Source: Clostridium tagluense
Lineage (GTDB): Bacteria; Bacillota; Clostridia; Clostridiales; Clostridiaceae
Length of the DNA stretch: 64,000 nt
Assembly (NCBI RefSeq): GCF_003865095.1
Contig: NZ_BHYK01000023.1
Span: 1 to 64,000 of the forward strand
Direction of reading: 5' to 3'
The translations under genes were made by a program, and so were the position numbers. The notes beneath the pieces are model-generated. The model saw only the letters and a list, made by a program, of their open reading frames with translations, was not told the origin of the DNA and did not search any database. Below are positions 10,080-17,851 of this stretch, in pieces (positions within the stretch are counted from its first letter, which is position 1; the number at the start of each line of letters is the position of its first letter).

Positions 10080-10490
10080 TTACGCGATATAATCCTTTAA
10101 AAATTCTGGTGGGGTTTTATATTCACAACTAACATTTACATAAAAATCTACATTATACTTTCTAGCTAAAGAATCCATTTTAGAAAACAATTGTGCCGTA
10201 TGCTCAAGTTTATCATCAACAATATTAAATACACCATCAACAAAAATGGTATCAATATCGTAATCTTTTGAGAGCATACCGCACAAAAAACCATAAAAAT
10301 CATTATTATTTTTTAAATTAAACTCATTTGTAGCTACAAATCTCATTTTGCTGTTTAATTGTAGTACTGCCTTAGTATCATCATCAATATACACTATGTT
10401 CCCCTTAACCTCATGAACCTTTTCATTGGCAAGTTTAATCAAAGCTTTAGTTTTACCTGAACCTTTTCTACCGCAAAATACATGAATCAT
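10080..10490 (-). CDS. Small P-loop NTPase of unknown role
   Basis: 136 residues. A Walker A motif, GRKGSGKT, lies at residues 7-14 and a Walker B-like strand IDTIFVDG at about 85. No further domain is present, so it is a minimal P-loop fold, near the size of thymidine-kinase or zonula-occludens-like ATPases, but I do not recognise the family. No membrane segment. Start ATG at 10490 with AGGAGG. It stands alone between the tyrS T-box and an AlbA_2 gene and has its own terminator. Confidence 0.7.
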   Translation of the reverse strand: MIHVFCGRKGSGKTKALIKLANEKVHEVKGNIVYIDDDTKAVLQLNSKMRFVATNEFNLKNNNDFYGFLCGMLSKDYDIDTIFVDGVFNIVDDKLEHTAQLFSKMDSLARKYNVDFYVNVSCEYKTPPEFLKDYIA

Positions 10491-10609
10491 GTTAACCGCC
10501 TCCTATTTTATCTAACATAACCAGATAATTATTAAACAGGTCTACACTGTACGCAATATAGTTACACTCATTATATATTATTCAGAATATTTTTGCAATA
10601 TTATACTTA

Positions 10610-11755
10610 TTAAATAAAATTTTTAATTCCTGGAAAAATAACCTTAAAACTATTATCATCTTTTGAATCCACAAATATCACTTTACCATATTTTACAAAA
10701 GCCTTCTTCATTCTTGCAAATCCTTTCCCAGATTTTATGAATCTTTTTCTATCATCTAAGGCTATTAACTTATCGTATATCCACATATTTCTTTTTGAAT
10801 AATTATGAGCATTAATTTTATTTGAAAATAATAAATTACCAGGACTAATTACGCTAACGCTATTATAATTTATTGCTATTTGTATTTCCTTATAGAACAT
10901 AGTATAGTCCCTAAAAAGTATTGCATTTTTTACAGCTTCATGTACGGAGGCTATAGGATAATTTAAAGGAAATATATTTTTGAACAGTTCTTCTACCCTA
11001 TCTAGCATATATAATAGACTTCCCTGCACAATTATAACCTCATCAAGCTTATTATTTACCTTGTTTACTATCTTAATCATATTATGAGGTAGATAAATAC
11101 TATTAACTCCTGAAAACACCAATAAGCCACCTAGTGTAACAACTCTCTTATTATAATCTCTTTCAATAAAGGTTATTCCTGTATTATCCATAAACTCTAA
11201 TCTATTGTCATCAGTTACTACAATTCCCTTGTTTAAAAAGTATTTATTGATTATATTAAAGTCCAAACTATTGATATCACTATTTATAATAGGCATAGTT
11301 TCAATATTTAAACTTAGATTTTCTTGTAAACAAGAGATTAATTCGTCCTTTCTCATGGTATCTGTTGTAGAACCACGCCTAATGTAAAAAGCACCATTTT
11401 CTCTTAATTGATAAGGCTTCTGACCACCATCATATATAGTTATAATTGCCAAATTTTTAGTTTGATATATTACAAAATCTATGGAAATTGGAATAGGTGG
11501 TTCACATCTTGAACTAATAATTTGTTGAAACTGCTCTTCTTTAAAGTCGTCAAGATTAATACCTATAACTCTTTTGGTCTTATCTTCCACTCCAACAAGA
11601 ATATATCCTCTTCCTCCACGAGAATTTGCTATAGCACATATATCTTTAGCTAATTCTTTTTTACCGCTTTCTATTAATATATCCATTTTTAACTTAAAAT
11701 CTAATTTTGTACCTTCATCCCTTTTTAACAATATGCTTATTTTTTTTGTATCCAT
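10610..11755 (-). CDS. AlbA_2 (Schlafen-type) domain protein
   Basis: 381 residues. The N-terminal 130 residues match the AlbA_2 putative nucleic-acid-binding/divergent AAA domain (EGTKLDFKLKM, AIANSRGGRGYILVGVED, AFYIRRGSTT). The C-terminal half resembles the ATP-dependent regulator tails often joined to it (HEAVKNAILFRDY). Family members are annotated as transcriptional regulators or nucleases; the function here is unknown. The start is chosen as ATG at 11755 with GGAG eight bases upstream; an in-frame GTG at 11764 abuts the GGAG and is unlikely. Confidence 0.75.
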   Translation of the reverse strand: MDTKKISILLKRDEGTKLDFKLKMDILIESGKKELAKDICAIANSRGGRGYILVGVEDKTKRVIGINLDDFKEEQFQQIISSRCEPPIPISIDFVIYQTKNLAIITIYDGGQKPYQLRENGAFYIRRGSTTDTMRKDELISCLQENLSLNIETMPIINSDINSLDFNIINKYFLNKGIVVTDDNRLEFMDNTGITFIERDYNKRVVTLGGLLVFSGVNSIYLPHNMIKIVNKVNNKLDEVIIVQGSLLYMLDRVEELFKNIFPLNYPIASVHEAVKNAILFRDYTMFYKEIQIAINYNSVSVISPGNLLFSNKINAHNYSKRNMWIYDKLIALDDRKRFIKSGKGFARMKKAFVKYGKVIFVDSKDDNSFKVIFPGIKNFI

Positions 11756-11857
11756 ATATTTCACTCCAACCGTGCTATAATAATATACTATGTTTATTGA
11801 TATGCAATGTTTCTAAGATAATTTTTCTAATGATACTCTGGCATATTCAACAAAAGA

Positions 11858-11873
11858 CGATGGAATACCATCG
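11858..11873 (-). terminator. Weak terminator after GGDEF gene
   Basis: Short perfect stem CGATGG/CCATCG with a 4-base loop just past the stop codon, followed by TCTTTTG on the minus strand. Confidence 0.5.
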
Positions 11874-11878
11874 CCCTT

Positions 11879-12952
11879 TTATTCGCTTACAACTCTATTT
11901 TTACCACTTGCTTTAGCTTTATAAAGCATTATATCTGCTATTTCTAATACTTTATCCACACTTTTATTTCCCTTGTAATAGCTAATTCCAAAACTAGCTG
12001 TAATGGGGTTTTTTAGCTTCTTACTCTCACTTATGGTATTAGCTATTTTTTTTCTGATATTGTCAATTCTATTATAAACTATGTTATAGTTTCGAACTTC
12101 ATGAATATATATAACAATTTCTTCCCCGCCATATCTAGCCACTATATCTTCATCATGCAAATTTTCACTTATAGTATTGGTAATACTTAATAAAATATCA
12201 TCACCAGCTTGATGACCATACAAATCATTCACTTTTTTAAAATCATCAATATCCATCATAACTATTGCAAATTCAGTAGATATATCACTAAAAAGTTTAT
12301 TTTCTATGGTGTCAAAAAAGTATTTTCTATTGTATATTCCAAGTAAGGGATCTCTTATTGAACTTTCCTTAACCTTAGCATATAACAAACTATTTTCAAT
12401 AGTTATAGCAATTTGAATAGCAATAGAAGACATAAAACTTACATACTCTTGGCTAAAAAAATTCCATAGTGTATGTTCTACTATTATGTAACCCGTAAAT
12501 TTATCTCTTAAATTAATTGGTATACCTATTATTGAATGTATTTTATCTTTTATTAAATCCTCTCCCACAGCGCTCTTAGAATTAATAATAAATAATTTCC
12601 CTTCATTTAATTGTACAAAATGGTCTTTAAACTTTAAATTTAAATCCACCGCATCACTATTTGTTGCCTTAACTACCAATTTATCAAATTCATATAAATA
12701 TATTGATGAATATGTTACACCTGAAATACCTATAATCATGTCATTTATCATAGATATTAAGTTAGAATCACTAATATTAGAATTAATATACTTACTAATT
12801 TCAACAATGTTAGTTATATTATCCAACCTTTTCTCTAACTTAGTATTTTTTTCACTTATAATTTGTATGGTACTTTCAGCGAAATTTTGATAAGTTTCAA
12901 ACTCTTCCCTTAGTCTTTCAAATTTTTCTACCAATTCTAATTCTTTTTCCAT
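11879..12952 (-). CDS. GAF-GGDEF diguanylate cyclase
   Basis: 357 residues, soluble. A coiled-coil start (about 1-45) leads to a GAF-type sensor domain (about 50-185) and a C-terminal GGDEF domain (about 200-357). The active-site motif is RYGGEEI at about 273-279, and SFGISYYKG is the late conserved block, so it can plausibly make cyclic di-GMP from two GTP. The product-inhibition I-site, normally RxxD just ahead, reads HDED, so the key arginine is missing and feedback inhibition may be lost. No EAL domain. The ligand of the GAF domain is unknown. Confidence 0.88.
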   Translation of the reverse strand: MEKELELVEKFERLREEFETYQNFAESTIQIISEKNTKLEKRLDNITNIVEISKYINSNISDSNLISMINDMIIGISGVTYSSIYLYEFDKLVVKATNSDAVDLNLKFKDHFVQLNEGKLFIINSKSAVGEDLIKDKIHSIIGIPINLRDKFTGYIIVEHTLWNFFSQEYVSFMSSIAIQIAITIENSLLYAKVKESSIRDPLLGIYNRKYFFDTIENKLFSDISTEFAIVMMDIDDFKKVNDLYGHQAGDDILLSITNTISENLHDEDIVARYGGEEIVIYIHEVRNYNIVYNRIDNIRKKIANTISESKKLKNPITASFGISYYKGNKSVDKVLEIADIMLYKAKASGKNRVVSE

Positions 12953-13043
12953 TCAATTTAACATTCCTTTTAACTAAATGTATTATAAATCCATTATCCT
13001 ATAATTAGTATACAACTAAATTGCAGAACTTCCTATGATTTTT

Positions 13044-14162
13044 TTATTGGAAGTTATTAGCATCCCCTGTATTCATTATTTCTACTTCTGCTTCTACTTT
13101 TAACTCAGTTTTCTTAATAATATCTTTGATTTTTATCTTTGGATATTTCCTGTAAAATTCTTCACTTACATCAAAGATATCTATACCCATCTCCTTGTAT
13201 TTTTCAAATACATTATTGCAGGCTTTCACAATATTCTCTTCTGATTTATTTTTGATTTTACTTATGTTTTCTTTTGTAAGTAAAATACTTTTCTGGGCCT
13301 CTCCAAAATCCACCTTAACTTTAATTTTCTTTTTTAAATGAATAACATTATCATAATAGCTAATTTCTGTCTTAGTTTTACTTTTTTTAATTTCTAAAGT
13401 TACAAATTTATTAATATCACAGGGATTAGTTATTTCTAAAGTACCGCCTGAAATGCTATTCATTAAAAAGTTGAACCCTTGCCCTTCAAAAATTGATAAT
13501 ATACTAACCATTTTATCATTTTTAATAACTGCTCCACCATTTATTTGTAATTTTGGTTCTAAACTATCTTTTGTGATATCTATTATGGTTATGACATTGC
13601 TTTTATCTCCCATATTCCTTTGGTTGTAAAATTCATTTAAACTTAGTTTTACAGCCCTTGAAGACGCCCCAATATTTTCTATAAGTTGCACTACAAATAA
13701 TCCAATGTACTTATCTTGAATAATATTCAACTTTATAAGTTTTTCTGGATCCCCTAGGTATATTGCAATATACGGTCTTATAAGAAATTCTTGATCCCGG
13801 TCTAAAATATCTATAAAATTATCAAGACCGAATTCTGCTGCCTTTTGAGTAAATATTATGGCTTTATTCTGTGTATAATTTAATTTATAACTGGAAGTAG
13901 CATTCATATTTCTAACAGCTTCAAAGATTGTTTTTCCTGTTCCTTTAAATAATATTCTTTCATCCATTCCTTGAGGTGCTACCCCTCTTATTCCCTTAAA
14001 AGCTTCAGCATATAATATAGGATTCCCCATATTATCTACATCTATTATTAAGGCAGTAATAAATAAAACTTTATTAATATCCCTGTAACTGAAACACGAT
14101 GTCATACTAAAACAATTCATTATTATTAAGACTATGATTAATATTTTTTTATACTTATTCAT
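13044..14162 (-). CDS. gerKC: Spore germination lipoprotein, Ger(x)C family
   Basis: C subunit of a nutrient germinant receptor in the spore inner membrane. 372 residues: a lipoprotein signal with MTSC lipobox (Cys about 23), then the Ger(x)C fold (GTGKTIFEAVRNMNATSSYKLNYTQNKAIIF region is typical). I start at ATG 14162, with AAGGATG upstream, which overlaps the last 8 bases of gerKA. The longer reading from 14180 lacks a site. It is co-transcribed with gerKA. The K-type name rests on the gene order, not on a proven germinant. Confidence 0.87.
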   Translation of the reverse strand: MNKYKKILIIVLIIMNCFSMTSCFSYRDINKVLFITALIIDVDNMGNPILYAEAFKGIRGVAPQGMDERILFKGTGKTIFEAVRNMNATSSYKLNYTQNKAIIFTQKAAEFGLDNFIDILDRDQEFLIRPYIAIYLGDPEKLIKLNIIQDKYIGLFVVQLIENIGASSRAVKLSLNEFYNQRNMGDKSNVITIIDITKDSLEPKLQINGGAVIKNDKMVSILSIFEGQGFNFLMNSISGGTLEITNPCDINKFVTLEIKKSKTKTEISYYDNVIHLKKKIKVKVDFGEAQKSILLTKENISKIKNKSEENIVKACNNVFEKYKEMGIDIFDVSEEFYRKYPKIKIKDIIKKTELKVEAEVEIMNTGDANNFQ

Positions 14163-15561
14163 TATAAACATCCTTATCAAAAATACTATTAGATATTTCT
14201 CCTAGGTCTTTTCTATATAGTAAATCCTTTAATTTAAAGCTCTCTAACGTACCTAAAGGAAATAAATATGGATATCCACAGCTTTCAAGACTCGCCATAT
14301 GTGAGATAAAAACAAAGAAACTAATATAAAATCCTGGAAGTCCCAGCACCGAGGAAAACAAAATAATAATTATATTCCATATGGTTAGAGCTCCATAAAG
14401 CTTAGGAACTAAAAAAGAAGATATAGAAGAAAGTGCCACAATTACTACAGTGCTTTGGGATGCCAGGCCTACTCCCACTGCAGCATCACCTAAAATTAAA
14501 GCACCAACAATGCTCATTGACTGGCCTATAGATTGTGGTAATCTTATACCCGCCTCTCTAAGTAGTTGAAAGAAAAAAGTCATTACTAATAGCTCTATAA
14601 CAGTGGGAAGAGGTACACCCGCTCTTGAAATTGTGAACTTCACAGCAAACACAGTAGGAATAAGGGAAAAATGGAAACAAGCAATAGCCAAGTATAACCC
14701 TGACAATAAGCTAGCTGAGAAGAAGCTAACTACCCTGGTAAGTCTCGATAAATTAGCAAAATACTTATTAGAATAATAATCATCTGGTGCTTGAAAATTA
14801 TCCACGAAAAAATATGGTGCAGTAATTACAAATGGTGTTCCATCTACAATTATTGCTATTTTTCCTTCTAAAAGCTTTGATGCTACAACATCTGGTTTTT
14901 CTGTAGTTCCTATTGTGTCAAAAGCTGTGTGCTTATTTTTTAATTGTTCCTCGATATAATTCGTATCTAATATAAACTCTAGCTTTATGCTAGACACTTT
15001 TTTTCTTATATAATGAACAAGCTTCCTTGGGGCTACCCCTTCTATATAGCATATGACAACTACTGTGTTAGATTTACTCCCTAAAACTAAGGTTTCGAAT
15101 TTTAAATCCGAATTTTTTATCTTTCGTCTAATCAGAGATACATTATCTACAAAAGCCTCCGTAAATCCTTCTCTTGGTCCTTTAATTACATTTTCTGAAG
15201 GAGGTACGCCAACACTCCGCCTCACATACCCCTTGGCCTCACAATAAATTGCACTATTTGTAAAAGAAAATACCAGCACCAAATCCCCAGACAAAATGTG
15301 TGATATAGCATCATCATTACTGTTAATATCTCCAATGCTACTCGCTGATAATACTTCTTTTTTTATATACTCTAAATCTACATTTGAAATATTTTTTTGT
15401 ATTAGTGGCTCAAATATATATTCACTAATAAATTTAGAATCACATAAATCATCAATAAATACGCCGATTACTATTCCCAGTGCGCATTCTATCTCTCGAT
15501 ATTTCACATCATAGCTATTTTTCAATTTTGCCTTAATATAATCCATATTTAGTTTTTCCAT
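14155..15561 (-). CDS. gerKA: Spore germination protein, GerA family A subunit
   Basis: 468 residues. A soluble N-terminal half (about 1-235) is followed by four to six membrane segments (about 250-440), typical for GerAA/GerKA. Family blocks include EGPREGFTEAFVDNVSLIRRKI-like, SKVVVV-type strand, and RAGVPLPTVIELLVMTFFFQ in the membrane part. It is the first gene of the gerKA-gerKC pair and is divergent from gerKB. The start at ATG 15561 is preferred because AGGGTGATT lies just ahead; the upstream GTG at 15570 overlaps that site. Confidence 0.9.
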   Translation of the reverse strand: MEKLNMDYIKAKLKNSYDVKYREIECALGIVIGVFIDDLCDSKFISEYIFEPLIQKNISNVDLEYIKKEVLSASSIGDINSNDDAISHILSGDLVLVFSFTNSAIYCEAKGYVRRSVGVPPSENVIKGPREGFTEAFVDNVSLIRRKIKNSDLKFETLVLGSKSNTVVVICYIEGVAPRKLVHYIRKKVSSIKLEFILDTNYIEEQLKNKHTAFDTIGTTEKPDVVASKLLEGKIAIIVDGTPFVITAPYFFVDNFQAPDDYYSNKYFANLSRLTRVVSFFSASLLSGLYLAIACFHFSLIPTVFAVKFTISRAGVPLPTVIELLVMTFFFQLLREAGIRLPQSIGQSMSIVGALILGDAAVGVGLASQSTVVIVALSSISSFLVPKLYGALTIWNIIIILFSSVLGLPGFYISFFVFISHMASLESCGYPYLFPLGTLESFKLKDLLYRKDLGEISNSIFDKDVYNE

Positions 15562-15680
15562 TTTAATCACCCTTTTTATTATTTGTAATATTTAAGATTA
15601 TTATTCTCAAATTGGGAAATACTACTAATATATTGCAAGTTTTATTTTCAAAGAATATAAAATTGAAACAAGGAGTTAAC

Positions 15681-16778
15681 ATGGATAAGCTAAATACAAA
15701 ACATCTAATCTTCATTATTTGGGGAACTTCCATTGTAGCAATGAAAACTTACCCCAATATATTCATTATAAATGCAGGTAGAAATTCCTGGATTTCCGTT
15801 ATTATTGCCTCTATTCTTTTACTTTTATATTTTATTTATATACTTTTTGTTTGTAAAAAAACTAATTGCTATAATATGAATGAAATATACCATAGGGCTT
15901 TAGGTAAAACTATAGGTGACATTTTTTTGATACTATTTATCATAGCCTTAATTGTTGCCTTGATAGAAAGTTCTTCAGTGGAGGCAAATGCCTTGCACCT
16001 AAATATGCTTTCAGATACTCCACCTTGGTTTTTTCTTTTGTTTATATTAATACCAGCCATTTATATTACAAAAAAAGGTACTAGGTCAATAATTATAGTT
16101 ACTATTATAGGTATATGTCTTATTATGGTTGCAGGTATAAACCTAGCAATTCTTACATCCAAATATAAAAAACTTAGTTACTTACTTCCTATAATGGCGG
16201 ATGGTATCACCCCCTCTTTTATTTTATCTATAATAAAAGCACTTGGATGCTATGGAGGTATAGGAGTTTGCATTCCCTTTTTATCCAAAGTAATAAGTAA
16301 GTCAAAAATCACAAAGCACTGCATTATTGCAATATTAATTGTAATACAAATGGAGATTGTTGCAAACATTGGTCTTTTAAGTACCTTCGGCATAGCTAGA
16401 GTCCTTAGCCTTAACTATCCCAAGCTCATACAAACTCAGTTAGTTAGTTACTTCAGTTTTTTAGAGGGTGGGGAATTTTTTGTAATGCTTCAAATGGTGG
16501 GTGGATGGTTTATAAAATATATGTTAACGCTGAATGCCATACTAATTCTATTAAAACAACTTTCTTTCTTTAATAAATACACTATATACATTATTACTTT
16601 ATTTGTATTCGCAATTTCCTATTTTGTTTCAGCTAAAGTATTGTTTCTATATAAGTTTTTAAATGTTTTTGCCTATTTCTCTGTAGTATGCTTCATATTA
16701 ATACCAACAATAATTTTCAGTATATTTTATATTAAAACTAGAAAAGCCAAGAAAAATAAATATACAGGCATAATATAA
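15681..16778 (+). CDS. gerKB: Spore germination permease, GerA family B subunit
   Basis: 365 residues with about ten membrane helices, an APC-superfamily-like germinant-binding subunit. The start is ATG 15681 with AAGGAG at 15670-15675; upstream in-frame codons back to 15612 lack a site. The gene is divergent from gerKA-gerKC, sharing a 119-bp AT-rich spacer. This split arrangement (A-C bicistron, B opposite) is the one described for C. perfringens gerK. A forespore sigma-G promoter would be expected in the spacer, but I cannot assign one with confidence. Confidence 0.88.
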   Translation: MDKLNTKHLIFIIWGTSIVAMKTYPNIFIINAGRNSWISVIIASILLLLYFIYILFVCKKTNCYNMNEIYHRALGKTIGDIFLILFIIALIVALIESSSVEANALHLNMLSDTPPWFFLLFILIPAIYITKKGTRSIIIVTIIGICLIMVAGINLAILTSKYKKLSYLLPIMADGITPSFILSIIKALGCYGGIGVCIPFLSKVISKSKITKHCIIAILIVIQMEIVANIGLLSTFGIARVLSLNYPKLIQTQLVSYFSFLEGGEFFVMLQMVGGWFIKYMLTLNAILILLKQLSFFNKYTIYIITLFVFAISYFVSAKVLFLYKFLNVFAYFSVVCFILIPTIIFSIFYIKTRKAKKNKYTGII

Positions 16779-16835
16779 AAATAGAGCTCTTATTTATCAA
16801 CACTAAAGTATTGATAATAATAGCTCTATTTTTAT
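16777..16835. terminator. Bidirectional terminator, gerKB/ECF gene
   Basis: AATAGAGCT at 16780-16788 pairs with AGCTCTATT at 16822-16830, extended by A/T runs, with a second small stem (TATCAA/TTGATA) inside; convergent genes on both sides. Confidence 0.8.
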
Positions 16836-16845
16836 GTTTATTATC

Positions 16846-17388
16846 TTATCTATTAATTTTTGTTTTTAAAGCTGTTATTAAAGGCAGTGCTAGAGCCATA
16901 CCGCCTACTACTTGAAGAATGTTAGTAGGTATATCCTTTAAAGCAATAATTAATGCCTTTTCAAGAGTAAATTCTTTAGAAATAAATGTTAGTATAATTG
17001 CTCCACCTAAATAATATGCCACAATCATCCAAATACCCGCTATGACAAAAGCAAAAACATTATTTGAAAATTTATTTCCATCATAATTTTTTCTATAAGC
17101 AATGGTTCCAGCAATATAACCCATACCGCCTTTAATAACAAGAGTAAATGGCGCCCACATAGTATATCCAGTCATTAGATCAAATAAACACATACCAATA
17201 GCCGATGATATAGCTGCTTTTTTTCTTCCAAATAATATAGCTGATAAAAAAATCATGCTATCTCCTAAATGGAGTACTCCCATAGAACTGGGGAAATGTA
17301 TAACACTCGTAGCTATAAATGTAATCGCTGCCATTAGACTGATTTGTACTATGTCAATAGTTTTAATTGCTGATACTCTATTTTCCAT
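16846..17388 (-). CDS. ECF transporter S component
   Basis: 180-residue membrane protein with about five to six helices. It resembles the substrate-binding S components of energy-coupling factor vitamin transporters; the block LGDSMIFLSAILFGRKKA and the Gly-rich GGMGYIAGTIAYR are of the ECF riboflavin-transporter-like (PF07155) group. The A, A' and T subunits are not nearby, so it probably uses a shared energising module. The vitamin is unknown, and no vitamin riboswitch is visible in front of the gene. Start ATG 17388 with GGGAGG. A palindrome lies about 100 bp upstream. Confidence 0.8.
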   Translation of the reverse strand: MENRVSAIKTIDIVQISLMAAITFIATSVIHFPSSMGVLHLGDSMIFLSAILFGRKKAAISSAIGMCLFDLMTGYTMWAPFTLVIKGGMGYIAGTIAYRKNYDGNKFSNNVFAFVIAGIWMIVAYYLGGAIILTFISKEFTLEKALIIALKDIPTNILQVVGGMALALPLITALKTKINR

Positions 17389-17491
17389 ATTTTTCCTCCC
17401 ATGATTTAATTTTTAATGCAATTTAGCCTTAAAATATATTCCTAAGCAATCTTTTAATATTAGTATATACAAAAATAATCATTTTTTCAAA

Positions 17492-17503
17492 TGTATGCAT
17501 ACA
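17492..17503. promoter_or_regulatory. Palindrome upstream of ECF gene, possible operator
   Basis: Perfect 12-bp palindrome TGTATGCATACA in the 250-bp spacer between the ECF gene and the small membrane protein gene. A related TGCATATACA-like stretch is near 17535. No known regulator box was recognised. Confidence 0.35.
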
Positions 17504-17585
17504 CTTTTAACCATACTTCCATATATTTTTGCATATACATTGCTAAAGTAATACATACTATATCTAGTATTCATATGCATAATTC

Positions 17586-17611
17586 ACTAGAGTGGATAAA
17601 TCCACTCTAGT
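17586..17611 (+). promoter_or_regulatory. Hairpin in front of small membrane gene
   Basis: Perfect 11-bp stem (17586-17596 with 17601-17611) closed by a TAAA loop, ending 12 bases before the GGAGG of the small gene. No T-run follows, so it is not a terminator. It may be an operator or a 5' UTR stabiliser. Confidence 0.5.
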
Positions 17612-17635
17612 AGATTTATAAATGGAGGTACGCAT

Positions 17636-17791
17636 ATGCCTTTTCTACGTTGGTTAGGTGGCTTTGTAGTATTATTTGTTTTAATTGGAGTACTTTTCAG
17701 CATAGGTGGTAATTTAATCAATATCCTACTAATAGTTGCTACAATTATCTTTATAGTTGATGCTCTATCCAGTAGAAGAAAAAGCACGTAA
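17636..17791 (+). CDS. lmo0937-like small membrane protein
   Basis: A 51-residue protein beginning MPFLRWLGGFVV and ending SSRRKST, with two short hydrophobic segments (about 8-22 and 27-42) and a Gly-Gly turn between them. This layout matches the lmo0937 family of tiny Firmicutes membrane proteins, often stress- or stationary-phase-induced. ATG 17636 is preceded by GGAGGT at 17624-17629 with ideal spacing. A very strong terminator follows the stop directly, which supports a real one-gene transcript. A hairpin sits in its leader. The function is unknown. Confidence 0.75.
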   Translation: MPFLRWLGGFVVLFVLIGVLFSIGGNLINILLIVATIIFIVDALSSRRKST

Positions 17792-17792
17792 A

Positions 17793-17847
17793 AAAATAAA
17801 AGAAAAAATCTCTTGAAATTATTTCAAGAGATTTTTTCTTTTATTTT
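17793..17847. terminator. Bidirectional terminator, small gene/prfC
   Basis: Perfect 27-bp inverted repeat (17793-17819 with 17821-17847) with A and T runs in the arms; serves the plus-strand small gene and minus-strand prfC. Confidence 0.92.
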
Positions 17848-17851
17848 TAAA

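Noticed and set aside
17587-17787. Minus-strand frame of 66 codons
   Set aside because: It is the antisense of the lmo0937-like gene, which has the proper ribosome binding site and terminator.
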